Shown one piece after another: positions 15,131-26,420 of a DNA stretch of 64,000 nt; position 1 is the first letter of the stretch, and each line of letters opens with the position of its first letter. This DNA comes from Struthio camelus (taxonomy: Eukaryota; Chordata; Aves; Struthioniformes; Struthionidae), in contig NC_090942.1 in assembly GCF_040807025.1 (NCBI RefSeq), forward strand, positions 206,854,640 to 206,918,639. Reading direction: 5' to 3'. Under the pieces are notes generated by a model. The model made no database searches and was not told where the DNA came from. It saw nothing but the letters and a program-made list of their open reading frames with translations. Position numbers and translations under genes: made by a program.

Positions 15131-18100
15131 GTCTGGGTTGGCGAGAAGGTCACATGGGGGGGGGTGTCTAAATGGTGGGGGGGGCATGAACAGCTAGGAG
15201 CGTGCTTGAGGACTACGGATCGCTCCTAGGAGGCCGCCAAGGGCCCCTGCGAAACTCTGGCCGTGTGCAAAGAGAGACCCATCCTGTGAGCCACACCAAG
15301 AGGCCCCCACCTCCAGCCAAGCCTGGCAGGACGACCATGCAGTGTTACTGGGGCAGACTCCAGGCTTTGCAGTGCTGCAAGACACAGGCAATACTGTCTG
15401 CAGAAATGGAAAACCAGAACGAAATGCCAGTTGCAGGGGAACACGTGCATGGGGACAGTAAGGAAAAGCCCCAAAGGGGTTCACAAAAAAGACCGTGTAA
15501 ACCTGAAGAACTGGCCAATGGGCCTGTGAATCAGAAACTGTATTTTGAGGTAAATCTCACACAGAGAGGTGCTCTCCTTGCTCACAGCTGTGGGGGATCT
15601 CACAGCTACCTGTCAGACTGTTATGGGGAGCAGGCTGATGCTATATCCGTTTCCTTGTCTTTAGATTGATGGCCTTACAGAAAGCTTCAAAAAGCTCTGG
15701 CTGACTGACTGAGGAAGGAGAAGACACAAGTGTGCCGTGATTTGTTTGTGCTCCTGTCCAGGTGTGCAGCAGCCAAAGAAAGGAGAATGGCATAGATGTG
15801 TTAGCGATGTTTGAAGAAAAAAAAGTAAAAAGGCCACAAAAAGGCTGGAGAAGCCTGACGAGCAACCAACTCCCCCTCATACCCTGTTAGTAAAGTTTCT
15901 CTGAGTATGAGTTAAATTGATTGCCCAATGTTTCGTTTCTTATATATGTCTAGGAGGAGCATGCCAGGAGACATTTCTATGCCACCACTTCTGTTAAAAG
16001 TCATTTCCTGTGCTCCAGGGAACATGGGAAGCTTTTGGAGCTTCTGAAAGGCAAACTGTCGATCTGGACAGAAACCAAGTGGCAACCTGGCTGGCAAACC
16101 AGGACGCTTACAGTTTACACAAGGCAGCAACAATGCACTTTAAAAGAAAAAAGGACTAGAAATGGATGAAGATTAAATTATTCTCCCTGGAAAATATTGA
16201 TGTTCTTCATGTATTTAGCTTGTTTAAAAAATATGATTCCCTCCTGTTTCCTTCCCCCCCCCCCCGCCCCCCACATTCTAATGATCACATAAAAATGTCA
16301 ATGTCTACATGGTTAAAGACTATCAGGGAATATTTTTATCTTGTCACAAGATGGAAAAATAAGATAAGTGATTTTGGCCTGGAACACTGATGATGAACCT
16401 TGTACATAATTATAACTTTATGATTCCACTGAAAGTAGTTATGAGAGCCTGTTGTTCCTCAAACAAGTATTGATTATTCTTTACTGTCATAGTGTTGACT
16501 TCAGAAGTACACAATATACAAATGAACTTGTAGACTATTCATCAGTTGAACATCCTGCATGATATTTCAGTTGCTATGCAATTTATCGTTAAGTGTTTTT
16601 TCTCTTCTTAGAATTTTGTCTCCTGCAGGAAGCAGTCATTTACTCATTCCTTCCTCAGTGAACAAGGAAATGTCTGGCAGAAGACAGGCCTGTGACTGAA
16701 GACATGATGGAAGTAAGAAGCTTTACATTAATTTTTTTACACTGATGTGTATGCCTTGGTACAACATTTTCCTTTACCAGTGTACTTGATTCATAAGATT
16801 CTGCTAAGCTGCAACAATCCTGCAAAATGGAATGTTGTTATTAGTCTAGCAGATTTCTCTATTCTTAAGCTTTCTTTTAGTCTGTAAAGATACAAGAGAT
16901 GTACTAGGGACATAGACTCATACAGAACATGTTTTAACTATCCTTTTATTTTACCTCTGTGTGAACCGCAGTATCTGAACTGGTTGTCATGCCAGGGCTG
17001 CTGTGGAAGACAATCCTAACCAATACAAAAGAGTATTATGACAACTCACAGAAGGAGTATCTAGAATATTATTTAAAAGTGAAGGAAATACTTTTTTCCT
17101 TTGCTCAGTAGATTTCTTTCTGTTTGTCCTGTCAGTGGCAAGTGTCTCTTCCCCTTCCTCTCAAACTTTTTTCCAAACTTGTGAGATAAAACACAAAAAG
17201 AGATAACGTAAGGTGAATAGTGGAGGGTGAGGAAGTAGGAAGGCATACTGTAAAGGTCACCAGCATACAATAAAACAGAGGGAGAATATGAGGACTGGAT
17301 CAGATTAGAATTGACTGAAACGATAGCATGGGAAGGAGTGAATTGTAATCTTCCTTTGTAATCCTGGGCTAGGAAAATGGAAAGCTTACCATAATATATT
17401 GCTGAAATATTGAGGGGCAACACCAGAAGCTTGGGCGACTTTTAAGAAGAAAACTTTTAAATCATAAAGGGTAGCTGTTATTTTTTGCCAGTACGTACCA
17501 AAGTGCCTACAATATATTAGGAAGTAGAAGCCCAGAAATCTTCTAGGGCTGTGGAAAATTGTGATAAAAATGTTTATATTGATATGAATGGAGAGTGTAT
17601 GTGAATGCATGGGTGCAAAATGCCAGTAGAAGGGTTACAAAAGTTGCATATGTTACTGACACCTACAGGTCATCAACAGCAGGTCATGACGATCCTAGCA
17701 CACATCTATCTTCAATTTCTCAGGACAACAAGATCTGAAATGGTAATTGTGACTAAGTGATGATGACTCACAGAAGTGGGACAAGATAGAGAGATTAATC
17801 ACTGTCAGCTCCTGAAGGGTAAAATGAGACACATCCCAAACCAGTACACTCTTAAAAAGAACACAGGAAGTGCGGAGAGGGGCTTGAAAATTGATGGCCC
17901 TTGTTCTCCATGCTGTTGCAAGCAATCCTGGACAGACTACCTGGATACAGATGTCTTCGAGCCTGAATGCTCAGTGGACTGCTTACAAACATCTTGGTGC
18001 TTGTGGGTATGAGAGTGTGAGTGTGACAGACTGAAATAAGCTGTGTTTTAAAATAAATATGTTTTTCCTTCCTATGAGGTATTGCATTGAGCTACATTGT

Positions 18101-18523
18101 TGGCACAGTGTTGCAACATTATTTCCTACAGGATAACCTGGCAGTCATTACGTTTTGAGGAGCTTCTCAAAGATATGTAAACTGCAATAAGCAATTCAAC
18201 ATTCATTGATATAACTTGTGAGATGAAATACTCTATTTGTATAAGTAAAGGGTCGTCTCTAGTGCTAAACTGCAAAAGAAAACCAGCATTTCTAGGATTG
18301 GGTTCATCCCATTCTGACACAGAGTTCTACAATAGTTCAGATTAATTGTAACCACTAGATCAAGAACTGTATTCCCCACAGTCTCTATCATCAGTGCCAG
18401 ATTGTATACAACTAAATTTAGACGTCTAAATGTAGGAAATAAATAAAATGCACACATATTTTTTTAAAAAGCCATTTTTAGAAGCCCTGTAACACCTGAG
18501 ATATCCACATAGAGCTGACATAT
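15131..18523. other. Gene-poor stretch with unclassified GC-rich and AT-rich parts
   Basis: The part from 15131 to about 15900 is moderately GC-rich. It contains a 155-codon open frame (15202-15669) that shows no domain I recognise. The rest is AT-rich, with a C run near 16254-16270. No missing 5' exons of the downstream PHF7-like gene could be found here. Confidence 0.35.
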
Positions 18524-21095
18524 ATGACACAGGATCTCAGGGAGACCAGTCTCAGGAGACCACGGCTCCCTGTGAGAGGCACCAACGAGCTGGGAGCCGA
18601 CAAGTTCCTTCCTGCAGATATCAGGCGGGCAGTGAAGCGGGCAACTCGGAAGGTGAAGAGCTCGTCGGGGTGTGGGGAGGTCTGTGCCAGCATGGGTTTG
18701 TGCAAGCTCAGCCTGTGCCCTGGGGAGGAAACCTCGGGCTTTTCCGTCAGCTCCGGGCAACGCTCCCACAAGTGGCAGGAACTGCAGAGAGGCTCCAGCA
18801 GAAGCAGGAACACCAGACCCCGAGATGGTTCTGCAGGATGGGACCCAGCAGTGCCCACATGCCTGCAGCCTTCCCAAAGGTGTGGGGTGGCCCGAGCATG
18901 TCTCTGATGGGGCCTGCTGTGCTCTTTCCAGTGCTGCTACGTCTGTGGTGAGCGGGGAGCCACCATTAGCTGCCGGCAGAAGGGCTGCAAGCGCAGCTTC
19001 CACTTCCCCTGCGGCTGCGAAGATGGCTGCGTCTCGCAGTTCTTTGGGCAGCGCAGGTAAGAGCTGACGAGCCTCGTGCTGGGCCGCCTTTGCCTCGTTC
19101 ACCCCCTGGCAGCACTGGCCAAGAGGGCGAAGCAGCTGCTTGCTCTGCCCTGCGGTGACCCTGCAGGAGCCCTGCCAGGGCCAGAGTCAGGGCATGGAGG
19201 GCTCCTTTATGCACCCCTTTTGCCTCCTCTGGGTGCTGGAGCAGAGTGGGAGGGTCTGTCCTCAGCAATGCCCTGCCAATCCCTTGTTCTCGGCTCCCTG
19301 GGGAGCTGAGGAAGCAGTCGTGGCTGTGGGCTGGAAAGCCAGTGTCTTGGTCAGGCCTCCTGTCTCTGCAGGCAAGGTCCCTGAGCTCAGCGTGAGTGCA
19401 CCAGAGCCCACCTCAGAGAGGTGATGGCGGGGCCTCAGCTAGAATGTGCCGGGACCTTTGGGTGGGAGATGCATGGGCAGGAAAGGGATGGGAAGAGAGA
19501 CATGCACACATTGCCCGGGCAGCAGCCAGCCTCTACAGCCTGTGGGGTCGTCTTGTCCAGAAAGGCGGGAGGACTCCATGCGTCCTGACCTCGCCCACCC
19601 CTTCTGTGTTGCACCCAGGTCCTTCTGCTGGGAACATCACCCAGAACAAACAGTGCAGGTGCAGCAGGATGGGGAGACCTCCTGCGTCATTTGTCTGGAG
19701 CCCGTGGAGGAACAGCTCTTCCACCACACTCTGGTGTGCCCCGCGTGTAGGCACGCGTGGTTCCATCGGGGCTGCATCCAGGTAGGAGGCCCTTCCAGTG
19801 CCCCTTGGGCATGGCAGGTGCCCAGCAGTGGGCAGTGCCCCACTCACGTGGCTTGTGCCTCTCTTGCAGCAACAGGCTCTCAGCGCTGGCTTCTTCTGCT
19901 TGCAGTGCCTGCAGTGTAGCAACAAGGAGACCTTCCTGTGGGAAATGTCTGTCATGGGGATCCGAGTGCCCCTCAGGTTAGTCCTCTTCTGCCCTTGCCC
20001 CGTGCCCACGAGACAGAAGGAGGGCACGAGCATGAGGGGCAGGGGAGGCTCATGCCCTTGCTTTGCTTCAACCTGTCAGACAACCCACCTGGGAGGCAGA
20101 GGGGGCCTTTGCCGAGCTCAATGAGAGGCACAGCCGCTGTGACGCCAGCCGGTGCCTTTCTGCGCGAGGCAGAGAAGAGGCAGCAGAAGAGGGGTAAGTC
20201 AGCAAAGCAGCAATTTCCCCACTGCCCATGTGGTGGCAGGTACCCTAGTGGCAGTCTCGCGGCATCTCTGAGGGTCTTTGGAAAGTGGATGGACGCCCTC
20301 CAGGGGCGGAAGAAGAGGCAAAGGGACAGCCCTTTTCCATGGGGAGGCTGTGCTGCCAGGGCAGGAGGGATGGCCCTGCTAGCGCTGGCCAAGCAGTGCG
20401 CCAAGGAGTGGAGGGTTCGCCTGGGGCTGTGCCCAGGCTCTTCACCTCCACAAGAGCTCTGGGAGCAAGGCCTCTCAGCACTGAGGTGGCACCAAGCCGG
20501 GGAGCTCTGCCAGGCACCCTCTTGCTCGAGTCTCTTTGTCCTTGGCTGCCTCCCTGGCATCACTGCCAGCGCTGGCCGCCACTTTGGCCACCAATCCGTT
20601 TGCTGTCCCAGGCCGTGGGAGCTGCTCCTGTGCTGCTCCTGTGCTGCCAGAGGCACGCACCGACGCTGCTCCGCCTTGAGGCCCGCCACAGCCACGTGGG
20701 AGTGTGACGACTGTGCGGGTCTGGGCACTGGTAAGCGGAGAAGCTGTGTCCCCCCGGGTGCCCCCGGGCCACAGCCAGGGCCAGGCAGAGCCTTAGCATG
20801 GGTGCTCAGGGTGGGCTTGGCAGAGTGTCTCTACTGTCAGGGGGCCACTGCTCTGGCCTCCCCTGCCCTGGGAGTGTGGGGGCGTGGGGCCGTGCTGCTG
20901 ACCTTCCTGCTTCCCCTTGCAGCCTCCAGCGCACAGTCGGGGCCGGCCACCTCCAGCAGCAGCAGCCAAGCGGCATTGTCCACCAGCTTTGCTGCTCCTG
21001 CAAGCAGCAGCCGGGCAGGCCGGACTGGGCCAGAGCAAAGGTCAGGCCGCTCGCGGTTAAGGCACCGCTCACAACATCCCTACAGCCGGCCCTGA
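18524..21095 (+). CDS. PHF7/G2E3-like zinc-finger gene, seven exons, 5' end missing
   Basis: Exons are 18524-18652, 18932-19056, 19619-19781, 19870-19976, 20080-20193, 20612-20730 and 20923-21095. All six introns are GT-AG, the phases join, and no stop occurs until 21093-21095, giving about 309 residues. Domains in order: the tail of the first zinc-finger region (KFLPADIRRAVKRATRK), an extended PHD knuckle (CYVCGE...CRQKGC...FHFPCG), a RING/PHD-like finger (CVICLEPVEE...CPACRHAWFHRGCIQ...CLQC), a third finger (RCDASRC...LLLCCSCAARGTHRRCS...WECDDC), and a Ser/Arg-rich tail ending HPYSRP. The family includes PHF7, a chromatin reader and histone E3 ligase of the male germline. The usual N-terminal PHD exons are absent upstream, so the 18524 ATG is only a frame limit. 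It is either a truncated duplicate or a gene using a new 5' end. The assignment is family-level only. Confidence 0.75.
18932..19056 (+). CDS. PHF7-like exon: extended PHD zinc knuckle
   Basis: Acceptor CTCTTTCCAG before 18932, donor AG|GTAAGAG at 19057. It encodes CCYVCGERGATISC, then RQKGCKRSFHFPCGCEDGCV and SQFFGQR. This is the most diagnostic PHF7/G2E3 family exon: the Cys spacing and the FHFPC and SQFFGQ motifs are intact. Confidence 0.8.
19619..19781 (+). CDS. PHF7-like exon: first half of the RING/PHD-like finger
   Basis: Begins SFCWEHHPEQ, the family's link after the extended PHD, then CVICLEPVEE, LVCPACRHAWFHRGCIQ. The zinc-ligand Cys and His residues are intact. It ends phase 0 at CAG|GTAGGA. 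Confidence 0.8.
19870..19976 (+). CDS. PHF7-like exon: second half of the RING/PHD-like finger
   Basis: Encodes QQALSAGFFCLQCLQC, NKETFLWEMSVMGIRVPLR. This completes the finger with a final CxxC pair and the family motif EM..MGIR.PLR. The donor is CAG|GTTAGT-like (GTTAGTC). Confidence 0.8.
20080..20193 (+). CDS. PHF7-like exon: start of the third finger
   Basis: Encodes QPTWEAEGAFAELNERHSRC followed by DASRCLSARGREEAAEE, the family segment ELNERHSRCDA. Donor GG|GTAAGT at 20194. Confidence 0.78.
20612..20730 (+). CDS. PHF7-like exon: end of the third finger
   Basis: Encodes PWELLLCCSCAARGTHRRCS and ends WECDDCAGLGT, with all Cys ligands present. The matching exon of the second copy (26601-26720) carries a one-base insertion and a stop, so this copy has kept its frame where its relative has not. 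Confidence 0.8.
20923..21095 (+). CDS. PHF7-like last exon: Ser/Arg-rich tail and stop
   Basis: Acceptor CCCCTTGCAG before 20923. It encodes a Ser-rich run (ATSSSSSQAA), then an Arg-rich end (SRLRHRSQHPYSRP) and TGA at 21093-21095. The second copy ends at the same residue (PYSRP, TGA at 26993-26995), which supports this stop as genuine. Confidence 0.72.
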
Positions 21096-21345
21096 AACGC
21101 CAGCGCTGCCCCAGCCCACGCAGGCTCCTTCTTGGCAGCTCTGCAGGCCAGGCCTTGTGGCAGCCCCGGGGGATGCCACCGCTCCTCAGCCCTTGCCAGA
21201 GGGAGTCCCGCAGGACCTGCTGCCTGCACCCGGCCTGCGTCCACAGTCCAGATGCACTGCCTCACCCAAGAGGGGCGCTCCCTTGCAGCCACAGGGAACC
21301 ACCCTGTGTCTCACTGTCAGTAAAGAGAACTGTATTTGAGTACTG
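21096..21345 (+). terminator. 3' UTR of the PHF7-like gene with AGTAAA poly(A) signal
   Basis: GC-rich sequence followed by AGTAAAGAGAA at 21319, a variant poly(A) signal that is kept in the second copy near 27206. Similarity between the two copies continues to just past this point. Confidence 0.55.
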
Positions 21346-21559
21346 TAGCAAGAGCTGTGGCCTTCTTTAAGTGACAAGTAAGATACAGGAATGCAAGTCA
21401 CCTTTGTTGGAGAGTTAAAATTGCTGTAGAGCTGCAGTATACACCCCGCGTGCCCAGGGCCCTGAAGTCTTGAATAGCCGGTGTGGCCCAGGAACTCGCC
21501 CGCTGCTCTCTGTACTGAGGAGACTGTGGACCGATTTGGGACAATGGATCAAGTGCAGA

Positions 21560-21966
21560 CAAAGTCACTGACTGCAGAGGCTGAGAGAGGTGGGACTGTT
21601 TAGCTTGGAGAAGGGAAGGCTCCAGGGGGATCCCATCAATGTTGAGAAGCATCTAATGGGCAGGTGTAAAGAAGATAGAGCCAGACTCTTCTCGGGGCAC
21701 TCCATGAGTGGATGAGAGGCAGTGGGCACAAACTGGCACGCAGGAAATTCTCTCTGACCCTAAGAAAACCCTTCTTCTCTGAGAGGGTGGTGGAACATTA
21801 GAACAGGCTGCCCCGAGAGGTTGTGGAGTCTCCATTCTTGCAAACACTGGAAAGTCGACCGGCCACGGTTCCCGACAACCTTCTCCAGCAGACCCTGCTT
21901 GAACAGGGGGCTTGCACCAGAGGATCTCCAGGTGTCCTTTCCAACCCTTCTAACTCTTCTGTGATC
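21560..21966 (+). mobile_element. Diverged CR1 LINE 3' fragment
   Basis: CR1 3' landmarks occur in order: GGCTGAGAGAGGTGGGACTG-like, TTTAGCTTGGAGAAG, AACAGGCTGCCC, GAGAGGTTGTGGAGTCTCC, CCTGCTTGAACAGGGGG, TCCTTTCCAACCCTTCTAAC and a degraded TTCTGTGAT tail. It is older and of a different subfamily from the other CR1 copies nearby. Confidence 0.85.
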
Positions 21967-22462
21967 TTGGGAACGCCTAGCCACCAACATAGCAATGCAT
22001 TTGACTGATTGTCACAAGAGCTCACCAAGTGTTACTTTCTCCCTGTCTTCTCCTGCTTCGCCTGGCTTCCTCCATAAGTGCAAGCTGGGTGCTTGGGTGT
22101 GTTGATCAGCACCCTGCGTGGAGGCTGTGGTTATCCCAGAAACTGCGTGTTTGGTCGTTCTGTTGGCCCTGGGTCAGATGTGGGGGCCTGTCTTTCTGGC
22201 TCACGGGATGGGTCTTGTTTTACATGAGACAGGGTGTGCACAGGGGCCCCTTGGTGGCCTCCTTGGACAGGTCCGGAGCCCTGAGGCATGTTCCAACTTC
22301 TTTGTCCCACGCATCCACCACCTCTATGTGTGTGGTGCAGTCCTCCTGCAGACTTGAGGATGCTCATCGCAAAGATTATAGCCTTATGAATGGTCCCCTG
22401 CCAAGTCATCTGGCAGCATCCAACTCCTTGGTCCCCCTCAGGACTCCCTGTAGTTTTTGTTT
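21967..22462. other. Unclassified spacer between CR1 copies
   Basis: About 500 bases of moderate GC content. A 154-codon open frame (22029-22493) shows no recognisable domain. Nothing else could be assigned. Confidence 0.3.
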
Positions 22463-24060
22463 CACAGAATCACAGAATCACAGAATCGTTTAGGTTGGAA
22501 GGGACCTCTGGAGATTATCTAGGCCAACCTCCCTGCTCAAGCAGGGTCACCTAGAGCATATTGCCCAGGACCACGTCCAGGCGGGTTTTGAATATCTCCA
22601 GGGAAGGAGACTCCACAGCCTCTCCAGGCAACCTGTTCCAATGCTCTGTCACCCTCACAGTCAAGAAGTTTTTCCTCAGGTTTAGGTGGAACTTCCTGTG
22701 GTTCAGTTTGTGCCCGTTGCCTCTTGTCACTGGGCACCATGGAGAAGAGATTGGCCTCATCCTCTTGACACTCCCCCTTCAGATACTTGTACACATTGAT
22801 GAGATCGCCTCTCAATCTTCTCTTCTCCAGGCTCAACAGGCCCAGCTCTTGCAGTCTTTCTTCCTAGGAGAGGTGCTCCAGCCCTCTAATCATCTTGGTA
22901 GCCCTCCGCTGGACTCTTTCCAGGAGTGCCATGTCTCTCTTGTACTGGGGAGCCCAGCACTGGACACAGTCCTCCAGGTGAGGCCTCCCCAGGGCTGAGG
23001 AGAGGGGGAGGATCACCTCCCTCCACCTGCTGGCAACACTCTTCCTGGTGCACCCCAGGATACCATTGGCCTTCCTGGCCACAAGGACACATTGCTGCCT
23101 CATGGGCAACTTGTTGTCCACCAGCACTCCCAGGTCCTTCTCGGCAGAGCTGCTTTCCAGCAGGTCAACCCACAACCTGTCCTGGTGCCTGTATGGGGTT
23201 ATTTCTCCCCAGGGGCAGGACCCTGCACTTGCCTTTGTTGAACTTCAGGAGGTTCCTCTTTGCCCATCTCACCAGCCTGTCCAGGTCCCTCTGAATGGCA
23301 GCACAGCCTTCTGGTGTGTCAGCCTCTGCTCCCAGTTTTGTATCATCGGCAAGCTTGCTGAGGGTGCACTCTGTCCCTTCCTCCAGGTCATCGATGAATA
23401 TATTGAACAAGACTGGACCCAGGCCTGACCCCTGGGGGACACCACTAGCCACAGGCCTCCAACTTGACTCTGCGCCATTCACCACAACCCTCTGCGCTCG
23501 GCCATCCAGCCAGTTCTCAATCCACCTCACTGTCCACTCATCCAACCCACACTTCCTGAGGTTACCTAGGAGGATGTGGTGGGAGAGAGCGTCCAAAGCC
23601 TTGCTGAAGTCCAGACGGTTAACATCCACTGATCTCCTCTAATCTACCCAGCCACTCATTCCATCAGAGAAGGCTATCAGGTTGATTAAGCATGATTTCC
23701 CTTTGGGGAATCCATGCTGACTACTCCTGATCACCTTCTTGTCCTCCACGTGCTTAGTGAGGACCTCCAGGAGGAGCTGCTCCATCAGCTTTCCAGGGAT
23801 GGAGGTGAGGCTGACAGGCCTGTAGTTTCCTGGCTCCTCCTTCTTACCCTTTTGGAAGACTGGGGTGACACTGGCTTTCTTCCAGTCCCCAGGCACCTCT
23901 CTTGTTCTCCAGGACCTTTCAAAGACGATCGAGAGTGGCCTAGCGATAACATCCGCCAGCTCCCTCAGCACTCGTGGATGCATCCTATTGGGGCCCATGG
24001 ATTTATGGATGTTTCCTTCCTTCAGCTGTGACAGCAATTCTTCTGACTGACCACGTGGCT
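22463..24060 (-). mobile_element. CR1 LINE, 3' half with reverse-transcriptase remains
   Basis: On the minus strand the coding remains run from about 24050 (SQLKEGN, then KSMGPNRMHPRVLRELAD, an RT N-terminal motif) through [48 protein letters not shown] and LADDTKLG to the C-terminal block. The end is the ATTCTGTG tail at 22463. The FIDD/LADD region is the polymerase active-site area, with the FADD-type motif altered to LADD. The reading is split over several minus-strand frames (23639-24037, 23165-23629, 22864-23175, 22537-22836), so this is not an active copy. Confidence 0.95.
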
Positions 24061-25117
24061 ACAGCTGGTGCCGCCACATTTAAGGGGTGCAGCCACATTT
24101 CCCCCTTGAGCCTAATGGCATAGGAGAGGCCTGGTACGGCAGTAGAGAACCTGAGAGGAGGAGACACAGGATGCAACAGAGGAGTACAGGCATGGGGGGA
24201 TAAGGCATGGGGCACAGGCTGTCCTTGGAGATCCCACCTCTACAAACAGGTCCCCGATGGGCAGCTGAAGAAGGGGAGACCTGGCGCTGGAAGAGAAAAA
24301 CATTGTCAGGGTTAACCGAGAGAGCAAAGAACAAGTGTCTGACCTGAGTAAAATGCACCCCGTGTGGTAAGTGTTAAAGGTGGAGCTCATGTGGAGCTGC
24401 AGGGCAGCGAAGGAAGGGCAAGGTGCAAAAGGATGTTGGCAAGCGTCTCCAAATGGCCCACAGTGGGTGCTAGCATGAGGAAGAAACCATCAGCGTGAAC
24501 ATGAGCCTCCTGCCAAAGGCCCAAGGACTCCAGGGGCTGCCAACTCGCTGCAACGCCCTTCCCTCCACCTCCTCCAGACTGGAAGCCCCGACCTTGGGCG
24601 CCAGAGGAGTAGGGGAAGGGTGAGACAGAAAAGAGGCAGAGCCTGAGCACTGTGTGCAGACAGTTTTGAACTGTATTATTATTCTAAGAGGATCATTACT
24701 GACGCTTGGGTCTAGGTGGACCAATGCTCGGCCACAGAAGGGCTTCGTACTGCACTGTGGGCAGAGCCCACTTGACCTGGGCCCACTTGTCTTCCGCTTT
24801 CCAGATGGGCCAGCCTCAGCTTGAAATTGCCAATGTAACAAGGCAAAGTTCAAGTAACACAGCAGTTGATTCATGAAACCAGAGGAATTCATGTAACCGG
24901 ACCAAGGAGGACTTTCATGCCTGAACTGCCTAGGCAGGATATTTTTGGAAAACATCTACCCGAAAAGCAAGCAAGCAAGCAAGCATGTGAGGCGTGCAGG
25001 CAAAAAACTGTGTGGTCCTTTGGGCAGGCATAATTACTTTGTTCTCTGTTTCTTCAAGGGTTCGCCCTCAGTCTGGGACGAGATCTGATGGAAAAACAGA
25101 TCTTTCAGCTGCCTGTA
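24061..25117. other. Unclassified GC-rich spacer
   Basis: This holds a 161-codon minus-strand open frame (24470-24955) with a small Cys cluster (LCPQCSTKPFCG) that I cannot assign, and a short GCAA run near 24966-24985. There is no splice or promoter evidence. Confidence 0.3.
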
Positions 25118-25250
25118 TGGTGGCGTGTCACAGTGGGGGTCAGTGTCACCGTGGTGTGTCACAGTGGGGGTCAGTGCCACCCCGGCAGTGGTGGCGGGTC
25201 ACAGTGGGGGAAGTGTGTCACCCCAGTGGCAGTGGCGAGTCACAATGAGG
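25118..25250. repeat. Imperfect minisatellite built on GTCACAGTGGGGG
   Basis: The core (T/G)GTCACAGTGGGGG occurs at about 25127, 25157 and 25197, with a degraded form at about 25230. The spacers are unequal and carry CAGTGTCACC/GTGCCACC-like sequence. Confidence 0.7.
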
Positions 25251-25375
25251 CAGGTGAGGCGGGAGGCCCAGGTGGTACAAAAAGGGCTGCGAGGCGCGGG
25301 CAGCCCCAGGCGGGAGGCTGGGACAGGTGAGGGCAGGTGAGGGAGGTGCTGCTGCCCCGCGCAGGGCAGGTGTCA

Positions 25376-26400
25376 TAGTGGGACCACCAATAGATTGAAA
25401 GTTATGTTTTAAACCTGCTAAAAAAGGCTTTATTTGTAATCTGTGTATTCTGTCAATCATACTGTCCTCTGTATGACCGTTAGCCAGTCAACTGTTTGTC
25501 CCGCCCTCATGTTATAAAATCATTGGTGGGGAGTAACTGTCAATCACAGGGAACATTGTAGAAAGAGAACAAGCCTAGGCGCTCGTCAGCAAACAGGTCC
25601 GCATGCTAATGAAGGATTCAAAACGCACCAATAAGAAGGTGAATCTGAACAAAATGTGACCAATGACAGTGTCTTGATGCCTGCAGCCATAACATGGTCC
25701 ATCTATAAAAGAGCCATGTGCCCTGCTGTTTGAGGGGGTGCTTTTCCTTGTTAGTGACCCAAGATCAATGAAGAGCTGAAATCACGAAGAACGGCATTGG
25801 GGAGGAAGAAACCTTGGCGGTCTTTCTCAAGACTTGAAGAAGCCAGGTGGATATCCCTGATTGAAGACGGCTCTGCCGGAGGCCGCGGGACAGCCAGTGG
25901 AGGCAGTGCACCACCCCACCGACACCGGGCTTCAGGGACTCGCCGCGCTCCCCCCACCCCCTGCCCGACCTGGCACACCAGGTCAGGGCTTCTTTTGAGG
26001 GTGGACTGCTTAGAATACAGGTCCCTGGACCTGGAAGTGGCGCTGCCCGCTCCGGGTGTGGCCTGCTTAACCCTTCCCACCACCACCTTACCATTTTTGT
26101 GCGTATGCATCACTTGTCTTCCGAACTCGAATCTGTGTGTGTGCATGTGTATGTATAAATATATAATTATTCATGTTTATTTTTAGAGCAAAGCTTCAGG
26201 TATACCATTGTAAATAAGTTAATATCTTGTGGTTATTGTGCATTGTTATCGATATTATTATAGTTGTTATTGTTTGTTCATCAATTCATTAAACTTTGTT
26301 ACATATCTGTTAACCACTACTGTTGTGAACTCATTCATAAAAGGAACAGGGACACCTAGACAACCACCCAAACCTGTTTAGTGTAAGGAGCTGAATAACC
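25376..26400 (+). mobile_element. Probable solo LTR of an endogenous retrovirus-like element (boundaries uncertain)
   Basis: About 1 kb with LTR promoter architecture in plus orientation: CCAAT boxes near 25384, 25629 and 25661, a TATA box TATAAAAGAG near 25703, and an ATTAAA poly(A) signal near 26289. The end (CTGTTGTGAACTCATTCATAA) resembles avian LTR termini. No gag, pol or env reading frame lies beside it. It separates the truncated PHF7-like copy from whatever was upstream. I could not fix the TG...CA ends or a target-site duplication; CAGGGCA occurs on both sides but does not give clean ends. Confidence 0.6.
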
Positions 26401-26420
26401 CTACCAGGGCAAAATGTCTG

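Noticed and set aside
14717-15229. 170-codon frame across the minisatellite and repeat copy A
   Set aside because: It follows repeat sequence shared with 31225-31415 and has no family signature. The similar translation at 31043-31468 is due to the DNA repeat.
15202-15669. 155-codon plus-strand frame
   Set aside because: Hydrophilic but without a recognisable motif, no splice context, and overlapped by open frames on the other strand. It is possible but unsupported.
19938-21095. 385-codon single open frame
   Set aside because: It reads through introns of the PHF7-like gene. Only the final segment is in the true frame, and the family exons with GT-AG borders explain the region better.
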